Assembly: GCF_028583425.1 (NCBI RefSeq)
Contig: NC_072796.1
Coordinates: 143,663,464 to 143,727,463 of the forward strand
Origin: Eublepharis macularius
Taxonomy: Eukaryota; Chordata; Lepidosauria; Squamata; Eublepharidae
Direction: 5' to 3'
Length of the DNA: 64,000 nt
In this document: positions 21,625-32,922 of the stretch, one piece after another
Layout of the letters: every line of letters begins with the position of its first letter
How positions within the stretch are numbered: the first letter of the stretch is position 1
The notes under the pieces: model-generated
Database searches by the model: none
What the model was told of the DNA's origin: nothing
Seen by the model: the letters and a program-made list of their open reading frames with translations, nothing else
Program-made: the position numbers and the translations under genes

Positions 21625-23017
21625 TGTTGCCAAGTAGGCCCCCTCCCCTGCTTTGAAGCCTGCTATGAACTGTGCTAAAGTTTCCTGCGTTACTGTTTCA
21701 CTGCTGCACCAAGATTGCTTTGCACGTGTGTGTGTTCTGATACACGTGTCAGTTTCCTGCCTGCGTGTCAATTACCTTGCTGCTGCTATAGACTGTGTAG
21801 TTTACTGACTCCATGTTTGGTTGACTGCACAAAGGACTCTCTATCTGGGCAGCCCTGCCCTGACCTGTATCTGAAATTCCCAGTGTGTGTTTGGACTCTG
21901 TTACAAGTATGCCCCGTGCCTGCATTGCCATCTGCCACGGACCGTGCCTGTTCCCTGCCTTGGACTGTGTTTTAAAGTGTTGTTCCCCCTGCCTCCATGG
22001 AAGCCTGCCTCATATGGGCCCAAGCCGCTGCTAGCAGCCGGGCGCCTGCCGGGGAAACCTCCAGCGAGCCTGGCTAGGCGCTCCCTGGTCAGTTCCCGCC
22101 TGGAGCCTCCCGCGGGTAGGTCACCGAGCTTGCCCTCGCTACCGGGCAGCCTGCTATCCAGCCCCAGCTATGCCCAGCCGGCATCCATGTTCTCAGGCAG
22201 CCAGAAGACCCTGGGAAGAAGACTGCTTTGAGAAGCCATTTCGGCGAAGCGGGCACACCACGTCCGCAGCGAGAGCCCCTCGCCCCGCTCTGCATATCTT
22301 AGGAGCCGCCCCGGAGAAGGAACTAAGTGCCGACCATCCCAAGCACTTAGAGAATGCATCTCAAAGAAACCTCCGCATTCCAGAAGCTGATGACATCAGG
22401 ACAAGCCCTGTCCGCTGGAACATCCATTCAGCCCACTTGGATTTCTCCCTCCCTCTTTTGTCCCCTCTTCCTGAGGTGTCACTTATCGCAATCAGATTAC
22501 CAAAGTGGCCCATCCAAGCCATTCAGTAGCCCATTAGACCCTTTGTTTTAATCTGTGAGAACCACCAAGTACAGCACCAGCCCCAGGGTACGTTTTGGGG
22601 TATTTAAGCTGGTCTCCCAGACCACTCGGTGCCTCGGCCATTCCCTATCCAGACCTCCTTGCTGTCCGTCTGTGGTCCCAGTGCTGGCATTGGGCCACCC
22701 TCGCTGCCGTGTCTCTGCTTCGCTCCAGGATTGTGAGTATTTCCCTTACCATCGTTGGGAACCCGCTAATGTGAACGTCTCTGTATTTCCTACTCTGTAT
22801 TTCTTAGACCTTGTGTGTTCCTTGTATGATTGTGCAAGCTAGGCTTACGCTACACTCAATACACGTGTTTGGACCTTACTCCTTGTCTGCCTCTTTTTCA
22901 CTAGAGTGTCTGGGATCGGGACCTCCGTATACATAGGTTATGATCCTCGCTTAATATTAATAGTTACAGACTGCTATAGCTAATTCCCCATTACAATAAA
23001 GAGCAGTTCTGGTAACA
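21625..23017 (+). repeat. 5' LTR of the endogenous retrovirus
   Basis: 1393 bases, TG...CA ends, nearly identical to 32923-34313. A polyadenylation signal (AATAAA near 22996) lies about 20 bases before the end. This is long for a retroviral LTR. Confidence 0.95.
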
Positions 23018-23023
23018 GTTTAC

Positions 23024-23041
23024 TGGTGGAGAATGCGGGCA
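23024..23041 (+). other. Primer-binding site for tRNA-Ala
   Basis: TGGTGGAGAATGCGGGCA, six bases after the 5' LTR, is complementary to the 3' end of vertebrate tRNA-Ala(AGC) plus its CCA tail (from memory of that tRNA). Confidence 0.75.
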
Positions 23042-23589
23042 TAACCCAGTTCGTGTGAATGCACGTGAGTCGACACGCGTGTCTTCGGCGAACTGACTTA
23101 GAGGAAAATTTTCCAGACCTCTGTGTAAAGAGCGCAATTTTAGCTCAGGGAATTAAAAGTGTGATTGTGTGTGGCTCCAGCGAGCATTTCTATCTTGTGG
23201 GTTGGCTTTTCCCCCATTTCCTCCTTCAGCCAGCTTTGGACTACTTGCCTTTTGTGGTGCACCGCGAGGCCCTCCAGCCGTTATAACCGGTGTACTGTGG
23301 GTGAGGACCTCTGAACTGGTGAAGTTCCTGGCCACCTTCCGGGCCGCCTAAACGCGTCTATGTGGGTGGGATCCCAGAAGTAGGCTCTATAGATTTATAT
23401 ACCTCCTGAAGCAGCACATATAAAATTCTCTTCCGCCCTCCCCCGTCTCTCCTAAGTCCGTCCAAACCCCGTTCCTGCCAGCACTTAGGCTTCAATCCCC
23501 GCTCCGGAGGAAACGTGAAGGGATCGATAGTCCGTTCGTTTTAGTTTAGCTTTGGGAATCTGAAGCCAGGTTCCTGAAGCCCCGCGGCA

Positions 23590-24180
23590 GCCGGCCGCAC
23601 CGTGCTTAAGAGTTTTAAGTTAGACTCTTGGGCGCCTTTCCGCTTGCAAGTTTTAAGTCAGACTCGTGGGCGCACCTCGCTTGGGAGTCAGTGGGACTCT
23701 TGGGCACACTTTTGCTTGGGAGTTGTTAGAACTCTTGAGCGCACCTCGCTTGGGAGTACAGTAGGCTTTACTCCTGGGCACTTTTGCTTGGGGACTTGCA
23801 GAGGCAGTCCTTGAGCGCATTTAGTCTTTTGGTCGAGGCTTGGAGACAGTTTAATCGTTTGTCTCTGAGCGTGAGGCCTGGGGACACTTTGAGTACAGTT
23901 CTTGGGTAGAGAGCTTGAGAGCATTTTGGCTTCTGAGCAGAGGCTTGGGAGCATTTCTGGTTGCCTAAGCAGAGGCTTGGGAGACCCCTTAATTGCAGTT
24001 TCTGAGCAGAGGCTTGGGAACACTTTCTGGTTTTCTGAGCGCAGAGGCTTGGGAGACCCCTGAGCTTTGGTTTTCCGAGTATAGGCTTGGGAGACCCCTG
24101 AGCTTTGGCTTCTAAGCAGAGGCTTGGAAGCACTGAGAATTTTGGTTCTTGGGCTGAGAGAGCTTGAGAGCACCCTCTGA
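23590..24180 (+). repeat. Degenerate tandem repeats in the retroviral leader
   Basis: Units of about 25-45 bases built round GCTTGGGAG and GCAGAGGCTTGGGAGACCCC recur more than a dozen times between the primer site and gag. The minus-strand open frame over this stretch (repeating PKPLL and PSLCSE) is a by-product of the repeats. Confidence 0.7.
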
Positions 24181-24486
24181 GCCAGTAAACTTTTCCTGGT
24201 CCCGTGGCTTGTAGGCAAGCTTGAAACGGGAATAGGAATTTTTCCTTCTCCCCCGGTGGAGAAGAGCCGAGTGTAGGACCCTTAAAAATCCCCTTGTGAA
24301 CCTAAAAGTAGAACCTTAAAACCCCCTGGTAAAAACCCTTGAGGACCTGAGGGAAGGATAAACCTCCCAAAAGGGACATAGAGAGGAAGAAGTTGTTAAA
24401 ACCCTTGAGCAGCTTTAATCGCCCCACCCCTGGTGTCGCTGATCCACTCTTTAACCTCCCCGAGATCAGCCTTAAACGAAAGTAAA

Positions 24487-26265
24487 ATGTACCGGGCAAA
24501 CCCCACCGTGCCCCGCCTGGAGAAGTGGCTAGTTAAGAAGGGAGATTGCCCTTGGGAAGCCGGTTCCTTCAAGGGACCCGACCCACTCCAGATAGTTAGA
24601 AGCGCCTTCCAGGACTTCTGTGACAAGGAGAAACCTAGGTCTAGCAAGAAAGATAGATATGGAGCCTGGGCACTTTTCACCGCCCTGCAGGACAGCGTGT
24701 CCCTAATTAGTAAGCTGCACTCAGCGCAGGAGGAGCTAGAGGAGAGGTCAGAACGAGAGCAGGACGCCTTGCGTCTAGAAATCCAGACCCTCAGGACTAA
24801 GCTAACCGAACAGGAGAGAGACCATGAGGAAAAGGCAGTTGAGTGGCGCGCTGAACGCATCAATTTCATATTAGAAAAGCAAGGATTAACTACCGCCCTC
24901 CAGGACGCCCAGCACAAGGCTGAAGCGGCCACCGCTCGTGCCGACATGGCTGAGCATGCAGTAATCGAGGGACAGGAAAGAATCGCTAAGCTAACCCATG
25001 CCGCCCAGTTCATGGCAGAGCACAATCACTCCAAGGTAACCTCCGCTGATCATTCCGCTTGTAAGAGGGAGCTAGAGGCCCTAAAACAGCACCTGGGGAT
25101 GCAGCAGGCCATAATCTCCGCCGTGCATCCCGCAGCCCTCTTGGCCCTCCCCGAAGGTAGTACCGACAGTTGGTCACCTCCTTCGCCCCAGCCCGAGGAA
25201 GCTCCACAGCCCCTCCATCCGATAGCTACCAAAGAAATTGTCACCACAGACGAGGATGGCAGGAAGACAGACCGGGTCATTAAGGAAACCCGCAATTGGA
25301 GGCCCGATGAGCTCCAAGCCATAGCTGACCGCATGGGACCCCTGAACCGAGACTCAGCTATACAATGGTTCACACACGTGACCATGTCCCAGCCCTCTGC
25401 CAGTGGCTCCGATGTAGCTCAGCTGGCTCGCCATTGTGCCAGCCCCGAAATAGTCACCTCTCTTAACGCATATATTTCTAACTGGAGACTAGCCACTCGC
25501 AGTCAGTATGGTGCCATGAAGGAATTGTGCGCCTTCCTCTGGCCTACCAAGAGCTTGAAGGCCTTATACATAGCAGAATCTCAAAAACCCGGAGAGGACC
25601 CAGAGGCGTATTTAGCCAGAAAGCAGCTCCTAGCCGAACTAGCAGACGAGGTAGACTTAGACTTGAGCGACATGCCTGACTTCGATGACTTAGAGTTTAG
25701 GAGAGCAGTCATAGATGGACTCAACAGCACCACTCGCCTAGCCCTAGCAGGAGTAGAGCCCGGGAGCATTACATGGGGAGAGCTGGAATCCCGCATCAGG
25801 AGCATTGCTGGCCTGTTGCGAGAAACCGGCGCCATCCGCCATGTGAAGTCCCCGGCCCCCCATAGGAGAGAGAGTGAGCCCATCAACACAGTCACGTATG
25901 CCAACCATGGTCCCCACTCCCAATATCGGCCCCAAGGGCATAGCTCGTACTCGGAGCCTAGAGGTGGCATCTTGCGTGGGAGAAGCGGTAGCTTCACTCG
26001 GGGCCGCAGCCAAAGGGACTCTCATCCAGGAGTAACCTTTGCGCCCACCCCCAGTCGCTACCCTTCCTCCCCACAGGGACCCTCTGAGCCCTGGAGACCT
26101 GCGCTGCCCTCGGCATCCCCGCCCCCTCGGGCACCTCACCCCTACAATCACCAGGTCTACCCTCCCCCAAGTCAGGCTGACTCCTGGAGACCGCAGCCAA
26201 AGGACCACGAGGAGCCCTCTGACCTAGAAGAGCCGCCACCAGCTGGGAACCCCTTTTTCCAATAG
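24487..26265 (+). CDS. gag: gag-like frame of the endogenous retrovirus
   Basis: An open frame of 592 codons from the first ATG (24487). Residues of roughly 60-220 are strongly coiled-coil (heptad-rich, many E, K and R). A central globular part (about 280-450) ends in a capsid-like stretch containing QKPGEDPEAYLARKQLL. The C-terminus is rich in Pro, Ser and Arg, with Gly-Arg runs (GGILRGRSGSFTRGR). No CCHC zinc knuckle is present. A coiled-coil N-terminus with Gly-Arg boxes instead of knuckles is known in foamy viruses, but no direct similarity was established. The assignment as Gag rests mainly on position and layout. Confidence 0.7.
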   Translation: MYRANPTVPRLEKWLVKKGDCPWEAGSFKGPDPLQIVRSAFQDFCDKEKPRSSKKDRYGAWALFTALQDSVSLISKLHSAQEELEERSEREQDALRLEIQTLRTKLTEQERDHEEKAVEWRAERINFILEKQGLTTALQDAQHKAEAATARADMAEHAVIEGQERIAKLTHAAQFMAEHNHSKVTSADHSACKRELEALKQHLGMQQAIISAVHPAALLALPEGSTDSWSPPSPQPEEAPQPLHPIATKEIVTTDEDGRKTDRVIKETRNWRPDELQAIADRMGPLNRDSAIQWFTHVTMSQPSASGSDVAQLARHCASPEIVTSLNAYISNWRLATRSQYGAMKELCAFLWPTKSLKALYIAESQKPGEDPEAYLARKQLLAELADEVDLDLSDMPDFDDLEFRRAVIDGLNSTTRLALAGVEPGSITWGELESRIRSIAGLLRETGAIRHVKSPAPHRRESEPINTVTYANHGPHSQYRPQGHSSYSEPRGGILRGRSGSFTRGRSQRDSHPGVTFAPTPSRYPSSPQGPSEPWRPALPSASPPPRAPHPYNHQVYPPPSQADSWRPQPKDHEEPSDLEEPPPAGNPFFQ

Positions 26266-26400
26266 GGATGCCCGGGGGTCACACATGCTTCTCCCCACTT
26301 AACTGCCCGTGGGAGAAAACCAAAGGTTGAGGCTAGCCTTCGACCTCCGGGAACTAAAAATAGCTGGAAACTTAAAAGAGAGAAGGAAAGATTCCAAAGG

Positions 26401-27483
26401 GTGATTCGCACCCAGAACCCAGCACCAACTCTGCCAGACACCTCTGAAAGAAACCTGGCAGAGCTGCAAAATAAAATTCAGGAGCTCATAAGTGTAAATA
26501 GGGAACAGAATTTAAAAATAAATGATCTTAATAAAGAGAATGAGGAATTAAAAGAAAAATTAAATGCTTGCACAATAGAGAAAGAGCAGCTCCACAATAA
26601 ATTCCTTAGCATGCAGACTTTGCTGGAGAACCAGAATAATGAAACCGCCACTTTAAAAACCCTGATGCAAAATCTCCTGGAATCCCAGAGACTCACTGAG
26701 GCCAGATTAAAGACTTTAGAGGAACAATCAGTGATTCAATCAGCACCCCGCCCCGCCAAAGGCAGTGAAACATGTAGCCAGTCACCTTTGCCTCCAATTT
26801 CTGCCTCAGCCCCCATGCCCAAGAAGCCAGAATTCACTTTAGCCTCTGAGCATGTGCAGAGTTTAAAAGTCATTCGCCAAGAAATTGTCTTGGCTCCCAT
26901 AGACTGCCCCCAGCCAAGCTATACACAGCCCACCGTGACAGTGCCCTCTTGCAATGATCCTGAAGAACAGGTAAACAAAAGTAAAAATGCAGTTCCTTTA
27001 AAAGAATTAAATTGCTTTGAGAATCCAGTGCTTGCAACTACACACCAAATAGCTTTCTCTCAGCCTTCCCTGACTAACACCCCTGAAGAAAACCTTATGT
27101 TGGGCCTGTGTGGTTTAGTAGTGCTTGAGCTAATTCAGAGACATGTGTGCAGCTGTTTCCTCATTTTAAAAGGCTCAAGCCCAAAACTTAATGAAAAGGT
27201 AGAGCCTCCAGCAGTAAGTGCAGTCAGGAATGTAATAAGGCAAGTGAGCAAACTCCAGAAAGACTCCCGGTTGCTAGCAGCATCTAAAACAGACTATTCC
27301 CACTCAGCGTTGCACCCCCACCCCTCATTGAAATGGAAAAACTGGCCAGACCAGGATTCTGACCTCCTCCCAGTTCTTCCTTTTGTCCTCTCCCAGGCTG
27401 AAGTAAGCCCAAATAAATGTAATCACTGGTTCCCTGTCAGAATTTGGAAGGGATTGGAACCAGGAGTGGAAAAGCCACCTTAA
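26401..27483 (+). CDS. Coiled-coil open frame in the pol position, function unknown
   Basis: An open frame of about 360 codons directly after gag. No ATG lies near its start, so expression would need read-through, frameshifting or splicing of the kinds retroviruses use. Residues of about 15-115 form a long coiled coil (NKIQELISVNREQNLKINDL and following). The rest is Ser/Pro-rich and then basic. No protease, RT, RNase H or integrase motif is visible. Composition is AT-richer than gag and env, so it may have a different origin. Confidence 0.5.
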   Translation: MIRTQNPAPTLPDTSERNLAELQNKIQELISVNREQNLKINDLNKENEELKEKLNACTIEKEQLHNKFLSMQTLLENQNNETATLKTLMQNLLESQRLTEARLKTLEEQSVIQSAPRPAKGSETCSQSPLPPISASAPMPKKPEFTLASEHVQSLKVIRQEIVLAPIDCPQPSYTQPTVTVPSCNDPEEQVNKSKNAVPLKELNCFENPVLATTHQIAFSQPSLTNTPEENLMLGLCGLVVLELIQRHVCSCFLILKGSSPKLNEKVEPPAVSAVRNVIRQVSKLQKDSRLLAASKTDYSHSALHPHPSLKWKNWPDQDSDLLPVLPFVLSQAEVSPNKCNHWFPVRIWKGLEPGVEKPP

Positions 27484-29184
27484 GGAGACTTGAGTTCAAG
27501 TCCCTGCAGCCCCCGTCCCTTTTCGTTGTGCAGTCTTAACTTTATGTGTGTGTGAACCTGAAGCCCAATCCCCTTTTGAATTTAGATGTAAAAGGCCAAC
27601 GTAGCTTCCTATAATCATGTAAAAAGCCAACTTAACTTCCTATAATCATTTAGTGTTTTTGTTATTTCTTGTCAGTTCTATTCTTTAACTTCATTAGGCG
27701 GGCCCCACAGTTGGGACCCTTGGGGAAGACACGGCAACCAAAGCCAAATAGGACCACCACCGAAAGTGATTCTTAATTGGATTTTTAGCCGCATGTTCGG
27801 GAAAAAATTGCACAGGCAAAAGAGATTTGCTGTGTGAAAGTGGTTGGAGAGGCTTTAGCCCAAGAGTGAATGCATTTCCAATATTGGAGACACACCAATA
27901 AAGGTGATCTCTGTATTTGAAAACATTTCACCCGCCGTGCTGGTGAAGATCCCGCATCTACGTAGATTCGGGGTCTCACCTGCCAGACCCACGCTTTCGC
28001 ATGATGGTCGGCTTTGGCTTTGAGGGCCGTGCCTCCCCTGGAAAAGGATCCCCAAATAGCCCAATATCCCTCTTTTACTAATGTTCATATTCGTCATGGT
28101 GAGTTACTATACGGCGCCACCATCTAGTACGCTTTAGTGCAAAAGTAAAAGACCCGCCAGTATTCTGTAAATATGTGACCTCTGGAATGTGTTATTGGGG
28201 TGCGTTCGCCACGCACAAGGGGCAGCGTACCTCATTTACATAGCCAGGATCCCCTGCGCCAAGATGACCCCAGAATAACCCAGACCCAGTGGCGCCGGCA
28301 GATATCGGCCGCCTCCGCCGCTTTTCGATAAACGCTGCCGAGCACCTTCGGCTCCACTTCGGCCCTTTCCGCCAGCAGCCGCCCGCCCCACGTAATCTTT
28401 TCCCTTGCCCGTACCGTATAAGGGAAAAGAAGGGAGGGAGACATATTGAAGTTTTAATGAAGCCATGCCAGGCCTTCCAGGTGAGGGCAACCCGAAAGTA
28501 CCCCACACCCGTATGCTTCTTGCTCCTTATATTTTTCTTGCCCAGTGTATTTTTCCGTTTTTTGCCCGGTGTATCTTTTTTTCTTTTAACTAGAAGATGG
28601 GGCCTCCCGAGGGAGTCCCTCCAAAAATTGCTTGTCCTGCAAACATATGACGAAAGCCTAGTTTAGAAAAATAGAACGAAGGTCCCCGTCTGCAGCAATC
28701 CTTATAGTTGCTGGATACCGCTCTCTAGTTTTTCTTCCTTTTAAAGCGGCAAGGCCAGGCCGAGCCGGACCGATAGCTCTCAGCCCGCAAAATAAAAGCA
28801 GCCCACCGCCGAGCAAGGGGCACCTGGAGGCCACATAGTCTAGGCACCCAGGGACCCCTGGGGCGAGTTTGCATAATCCCGCCTAACGCACAGCTGACCC
28901 TTGCTCGACGCAAAGACGTCCCCCCTGAAATATACATGCTATAGGAAGAAGCCTCCGCATAGGAGTCCCCCAGAGCAACAAGCTGGAAGGCTCGCTTAGT
29001 GCCCCTGGGACTTCTCGTTCGAATCCCGCTTAACATACAGTGCTGGCAGAAAAACGCCCTCTCTTTTCTTTTTCCCTGCTCCACTTTATTTTATTTTCGC
29101 TGCAACAAACTCAGGGAACCTGTACTTATATCCGCAGGTCTCCCCAGGATATTTTCACCACAAAAGGAAAAAGAAGGCCAGGAG
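27484..29184. other. Retroviral interior without a recognised frame
   Basis: Lies between the coiled-coil frame and env. No frame longer than about 125 codons and no polymerase motif was seen. It may contain the splice acceptor for env; none can be fixed from sequence alone. Confidence 0.4.
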
Positions 29185-31572
29185 ATGAGGCACCTGGCTA
29201 CTCTGTGTTTGCTCGTGCTGGCAGGCACCCTAATAGAGGGACGCCCGTCCAAATTAATGCCCTACCCACACTGGAGATGCATCAATACCCTGGCAGGGAA
29301 CGAAATGATGGTCTGCAAGGTTGTGCAGCAAAGCAATATGACCACCCCTACGGATCGCACTAACTTCCGCAGTTGTGAAGAGCAGTGGATCCGGCCCCCA
29401 GAGCTTGTTATTTTATGTGTGGGACTAAAGACTCTGTCCCAAGAATTAGTATGTTACTCGCCTACCGATACAGTCTCACCACTTGCTCCAATTCCATGTA
29501 TGTTTCTTCCCCGTATCAGGCCAGCCCCCACCGCAGTCCCGGTGGTAGACAAATATACCACCCCCGCCAACTTCGAAACCTCGCCATTTGTCACTGAGGC
29601 TTTCGGACCATACTGTGAAGTTATTTTAGTGTCGGCCGCAGTATGGAAGGCAGGAGACCCCTTTAGAATGACCATCCTACTAGGCACTACTACCACTGAA
29701 TCGGCAGCAGTCACTATCACGCCCCCTTCAGGCGCAGTTCTCTCCTTTGCTATAAAACGCTGGGAGAACCTGACCTGGATTGTAAAGGAGGAAGACCTAG
29801 CCAAACATGGCCCACCCGATTGGATACTGGTTCAACAGACGCCCGAATGCCAAACCAAGCCCCTAGTAGAGAAATTTCACCGGCTTGGGCTGCTCTTTGT
29901 AAATTTGACTCACGAACCAGGCAATTATTCCCTGCTGATCCGGACCCAGGAGACCCACACCATCCAAATTGACCCTTTGATTGCTAGCAATGAACAATTA
30001 AGCCAAGGCGGCACGCATATAGTGGGCTCCCATGTTTTGAAAACTGACATTCGAGAGAGAGTTCTAGTCCGCCCGCAAATGTCTTTAAAAGAGATCCGCA
30101 TAGACTTAGCTGAGCTAAATGTAACCCAGAGGCTGCCACAGTGCGCTCCCTATCTGGAGGCCGGTAGCAAGGGTTGGAATGCATGGCTACAACTGTGGAT
30201 CGATCCCTCCCCCTCTCTCTCGCGTGCCAGGCGAAGCATTGCCGACTGGACTGCTCCTGCAGCCGGAGGCTTAGCAATCATGGATTCGGTCAACATTGAG
30301 ACTCTCGCTAATAAGTTTGCCCATGTCACGACTAGCATCTCCGACTTAGGTAAACCAGTGGTGCAGTCCCTAAATTCCATTTCGAATGGGCAACACGAGA
30401 TCAGCTCCATTTTAGTTAACTGGGAAAGTCAAATTGAAAGAGATTTTTCTCTGCTGCTCAAAGGAACACAGTCTTTGGAACGCAACATGTCAATAGCCAT
30501 GGCATGTATGCAAGCCCAACAATTAAATCAGGCTGTGGCCATGGGGCTAATTCGGCAAGCCACGGACGGGCACTTGCCCCTGGAAAGTAAAAGATTGATT
30601 ATGCCCAAATTGTCACCCATAGAACTGGAGCTTGAATCCTGGTGGTCTCTCGTAAATTCCTCATTCTCACCGACCACCCAGGAACTTAAATTATTTTTAT
30701 TAACGGCCAGTGCGCACGAGTCATTCCATGTGTATCCAGTCGTGCCTCTGGGACTCCAAGTCAGCGACACCGAGGTCCTCTACGCCCGCCACCCCGACCA
30801 TTGGGCCCGCTTCACCCCGACCGGATGGCAGCTCATCAGTCTCCAAGGGTGCCAGCATCGAGACCAGACCGGCTTCATTTGCCAAGACCGAGCCTTTGCA
30901 CCTCATCACCCCTGTGTAGCCCCGCAAGTCGACGCCCTCAACGAGTGCTCTTTCGAGGTCATCCAGGAGAACAGCTCCGCTGTGGTCTACCTTGGGAAAG
31001 GATGTGCCTGCGTGCGAACGGCCTGCGACTTTGTGATCCTGAACTCGTTCCAGCTTAAGCCCGTGATCCCGGGAGTCAACCGCTGCTTCTGCAACCTGTC
31101 TTCAGTGGCAGCCTGCGACTTCACCTACACGGTACCGGTCTGGACCCAAGAAGAGATCCTGGTGGCACCCTCCATCTATCGATATGTGAAGCCAGTCTCC
31201 CTTGGCATCGGTCTGGAACTAATCCACGAGCTCCTGGCACACCCGCAGCTCCACCGCACCCTCCAGAGCATCCAGAGGGACGGGGACACCACTGCTTTGG
31301 TTGTGTCCCACAACGGAAAGGAGATTTTGGATCTGGTCCAGCGGATTAAGACCACCGGCGAGCATTCGTGGTGGGAGACCCTCTTTGGCTGGAGCCCCAC
31401 CGCCACTGGAATTTACAATTTGGCTCTGCACCCGATCGTTGTTATTTTGGTTTTCCAAGTTTTGTTATGTGCCTCGCTACTTTACTTGGGCTGTTGGAGC
31501 CGCCGACAGCTCCAGCAACTCCAGCTGTCTTACCGTTTGGATCATTACAACCCCGACCTCCTCCTGCCCTAA
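29185..31572 (+). CDS. env: env of the endogenous retrovirus
   Basis: An open frame of 795 codons from ATG 29185. It starts with a signal peptide (MRHLATLCLLVLAGTLIEG). The surface subunit runs to a furin-type site RARR at about residue 346-349. The transmembrane subunit of about 445 residues has a cysteine-rich part (CACVRTAC, CFCNLSSVAAC) and a membrane anchor near the end (about 31435-31500, IVVILVFQVLLCASLLYLG), then a short cytoplasmic tail. Many N-glycosylation sites are present. The CX6CC motif and the CKS-17-like segment of gamma-type envelopes are absent. The family is not identified. Confidence 0.85.
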   Translation: MRHLATLCLLVLAGTLIEGRPSKLMPYPHWRCINTLAGNEMMVCKVVQQSNMTTPTDRTNFRSCEEQWIRPPELVILCVGLKTLSQELVCYSPTDTVSPLAPIPCMFLPRIRPAPTAVPVVDKYTTPANFETSPFVTEAFGPYCEVILVSAAVWKAGDPFRMTILLGTTTTESAAVTITPPSGAVLSFAIKRWENLTWIVKEEDLAKHGPPDWILVQQTPECQTKPLVEKFHRLGLLFVNLTHEPGNYSLLIRTQETHTIQIDPLIASNEQLSQGGTHIVGSHVLKTDIRERVLVRPQMSLKEIRIDLAELNVTQRLPQCAPYLEAGSKGWNAWLQLWIDPSPSLSRARRSIADWTAPAAGGLAIMDSVNIETLANKFAHVTTSISDLGKPVVQSLNSISNGQHEISSILVNWESQIERDFSLLLKGTQSLERNMSIAMACMQAQQLNQAVAMGLIRQATDGHLPLESKRLIMPKLSPIELELESWWSLVNSSFSPTTQELKLFLLTASAHESFHVYPVVPLGLQVSDTEVLYARHPDHWARFTPTGWQLISLQGCQHRDQTGFICQDRAFAPHHPCVAPQVDALNECSFEVIQENSSAVVYLGKGCACVRTACDFVILNSFQLKPVIPGVNRCFCNLSSVAACDFTYTVPVWTQEEILVAPSIYRYVKPVSLGIGLELIHELLAHPQLHRTLQSIQRDGDTTALVVSHNGKEILDLVQRIKTTGEHSWWETLFGWSPTATGIYNLALHPIVVILVFQVLLCASLLYLGCWSRRQLQQLQLSYRLDHYNPDLLLP

Positions 31573-31984
31573 TGGTTATTCTTGGCGCCCTCCTTTAACC
31601 CTTGTTCAGTTGCTTACGTTGGTATGAACTATGATTATGTTTATTATGTGTATGAACCCTGGACCAGCCCCATGGACGCTTTGCTGCCGGACACCGCTCC
31701 GAGGCCCTCTTGTGGACTAGGGGGGGACATATTTCCCTGCCCCCCAGCCCACGGCCAGCCTACGAACGACTGCTAGCGGCACTACCTCCATGAGGACTAG
31801 AACTGTGTGCCTGAAGCCCTTCTCGCCGCCTGCCGACCCTGCTCTGCGGATTGACACAGACAGCAAGGGGGGGTGGAAGTGTGTTTTGGAGCACATGGAC
31901 TAAGTTTGCTTGTTCTTGTATATATGCAACCCAGTCCAGCAGCTGTACTGCGGACTGAGCCATCTGTGATCTTTGTTGCTCTAT

Positions 31985-32670
31985 GGTCTTATGAATTTCC
32001 CGCCATTGCTTTTATGAATTTTACTCCCATGAATTTAGCCCCGAACTAGTCCCTCCCTCTATCTACTGCAAGTGCGCCCATGAACTTTATCCCGATGAAT
32101 TTGATTTTAACCTTTTGAATTGCCTTCTTAACCCAACTCCCTCCGCCGAGGCAGTTCTAGTCTATGAATTTGATTTTAATCCAGCCATATTGATTTGGTT
32201 TTTAATTGCAGAGTGTATTTTTCTGGCCCCCATGAACCCTTCCGCCGCCTACCCCCCCCTCATGAATTGTTTCCACGCACTTGCTTTTATTCTTGCTGCT
32301 TTCGACTTCATGAACTATTGCTTTTAATCACATATATGTATTTATGATTTTAACCATTTATGAATTAGCCTACCCTCAATGAATTATGCCATGCTTGCAC
32401 ATTTCACTTTACCCTGTATGAATTGCTTTTAATTGTCCCTGCTTTTAATCCTATGTATCTATTTATGATTTTAACTATCCATGAATTGATCCATGTATAT
32501 TAATTGCTCCTGGTTTTTAGTGCTTTTAACCCATCATGAATTCCGTATGAATTACCTTCAATCATGAATTAATCAATGTACACAATTATGAATTATTGCT
32601 ATTTATATGCATGAATTGATCATTGCTGCCTATTACTATGAATTACTATTGCTATGAATTATTACTATTT
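31985..32670 (+). repeat. Dispersed ATGAATT motif array (retroviral 3' non-coding region)
   Basis: The 7-mer ATGAATT occurs 17 times in about 690 bases, all on the plus strand. Variants such as ATGAACT and TTGAATT also occur. Spacing is irregular (roughly 8-110 bases), with T/C-rich text between copies. It lies between env and the 3' LTR. Confidence 0.8.
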
Positions 32671-32922
32671 ATTCTGACAATTGCACTTAGCACACCCCCT
32701 GGTGTGAACCCAGAGACCTGCAGCCCATTGGCTGATCTAAATTGCACTTATTCGGTTAGGTGGTTCTCCAAACTAAATTTTTGAGTGACGCCTCCTCCCC
32801 CTTCCCTTCCCACTCCTTCTTCGCTCGAAGCTCGACCACCGGACATTGCCGACCACCTCGCCTTTGAAGCCAAGTTCGGAGACCCGCGCGCCTGACGTCC
32901 CGGGGTCTCCGAGGGGGGGAAT

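Noticed and set aside
23688-24218. Minus-strand open frame of 176 codons with repeating PKPLL and PSLCSE
   Set aside because: Produced by the tandem repeats of the retroviral leader; antisense and without known similarity.
29015-29035. GTTCGAATCCC, like a tRNA B box, just before env
   Set aside because: The flanking bases do not form a T-stem or a cloverleaf, so it is not a tRNA gene.
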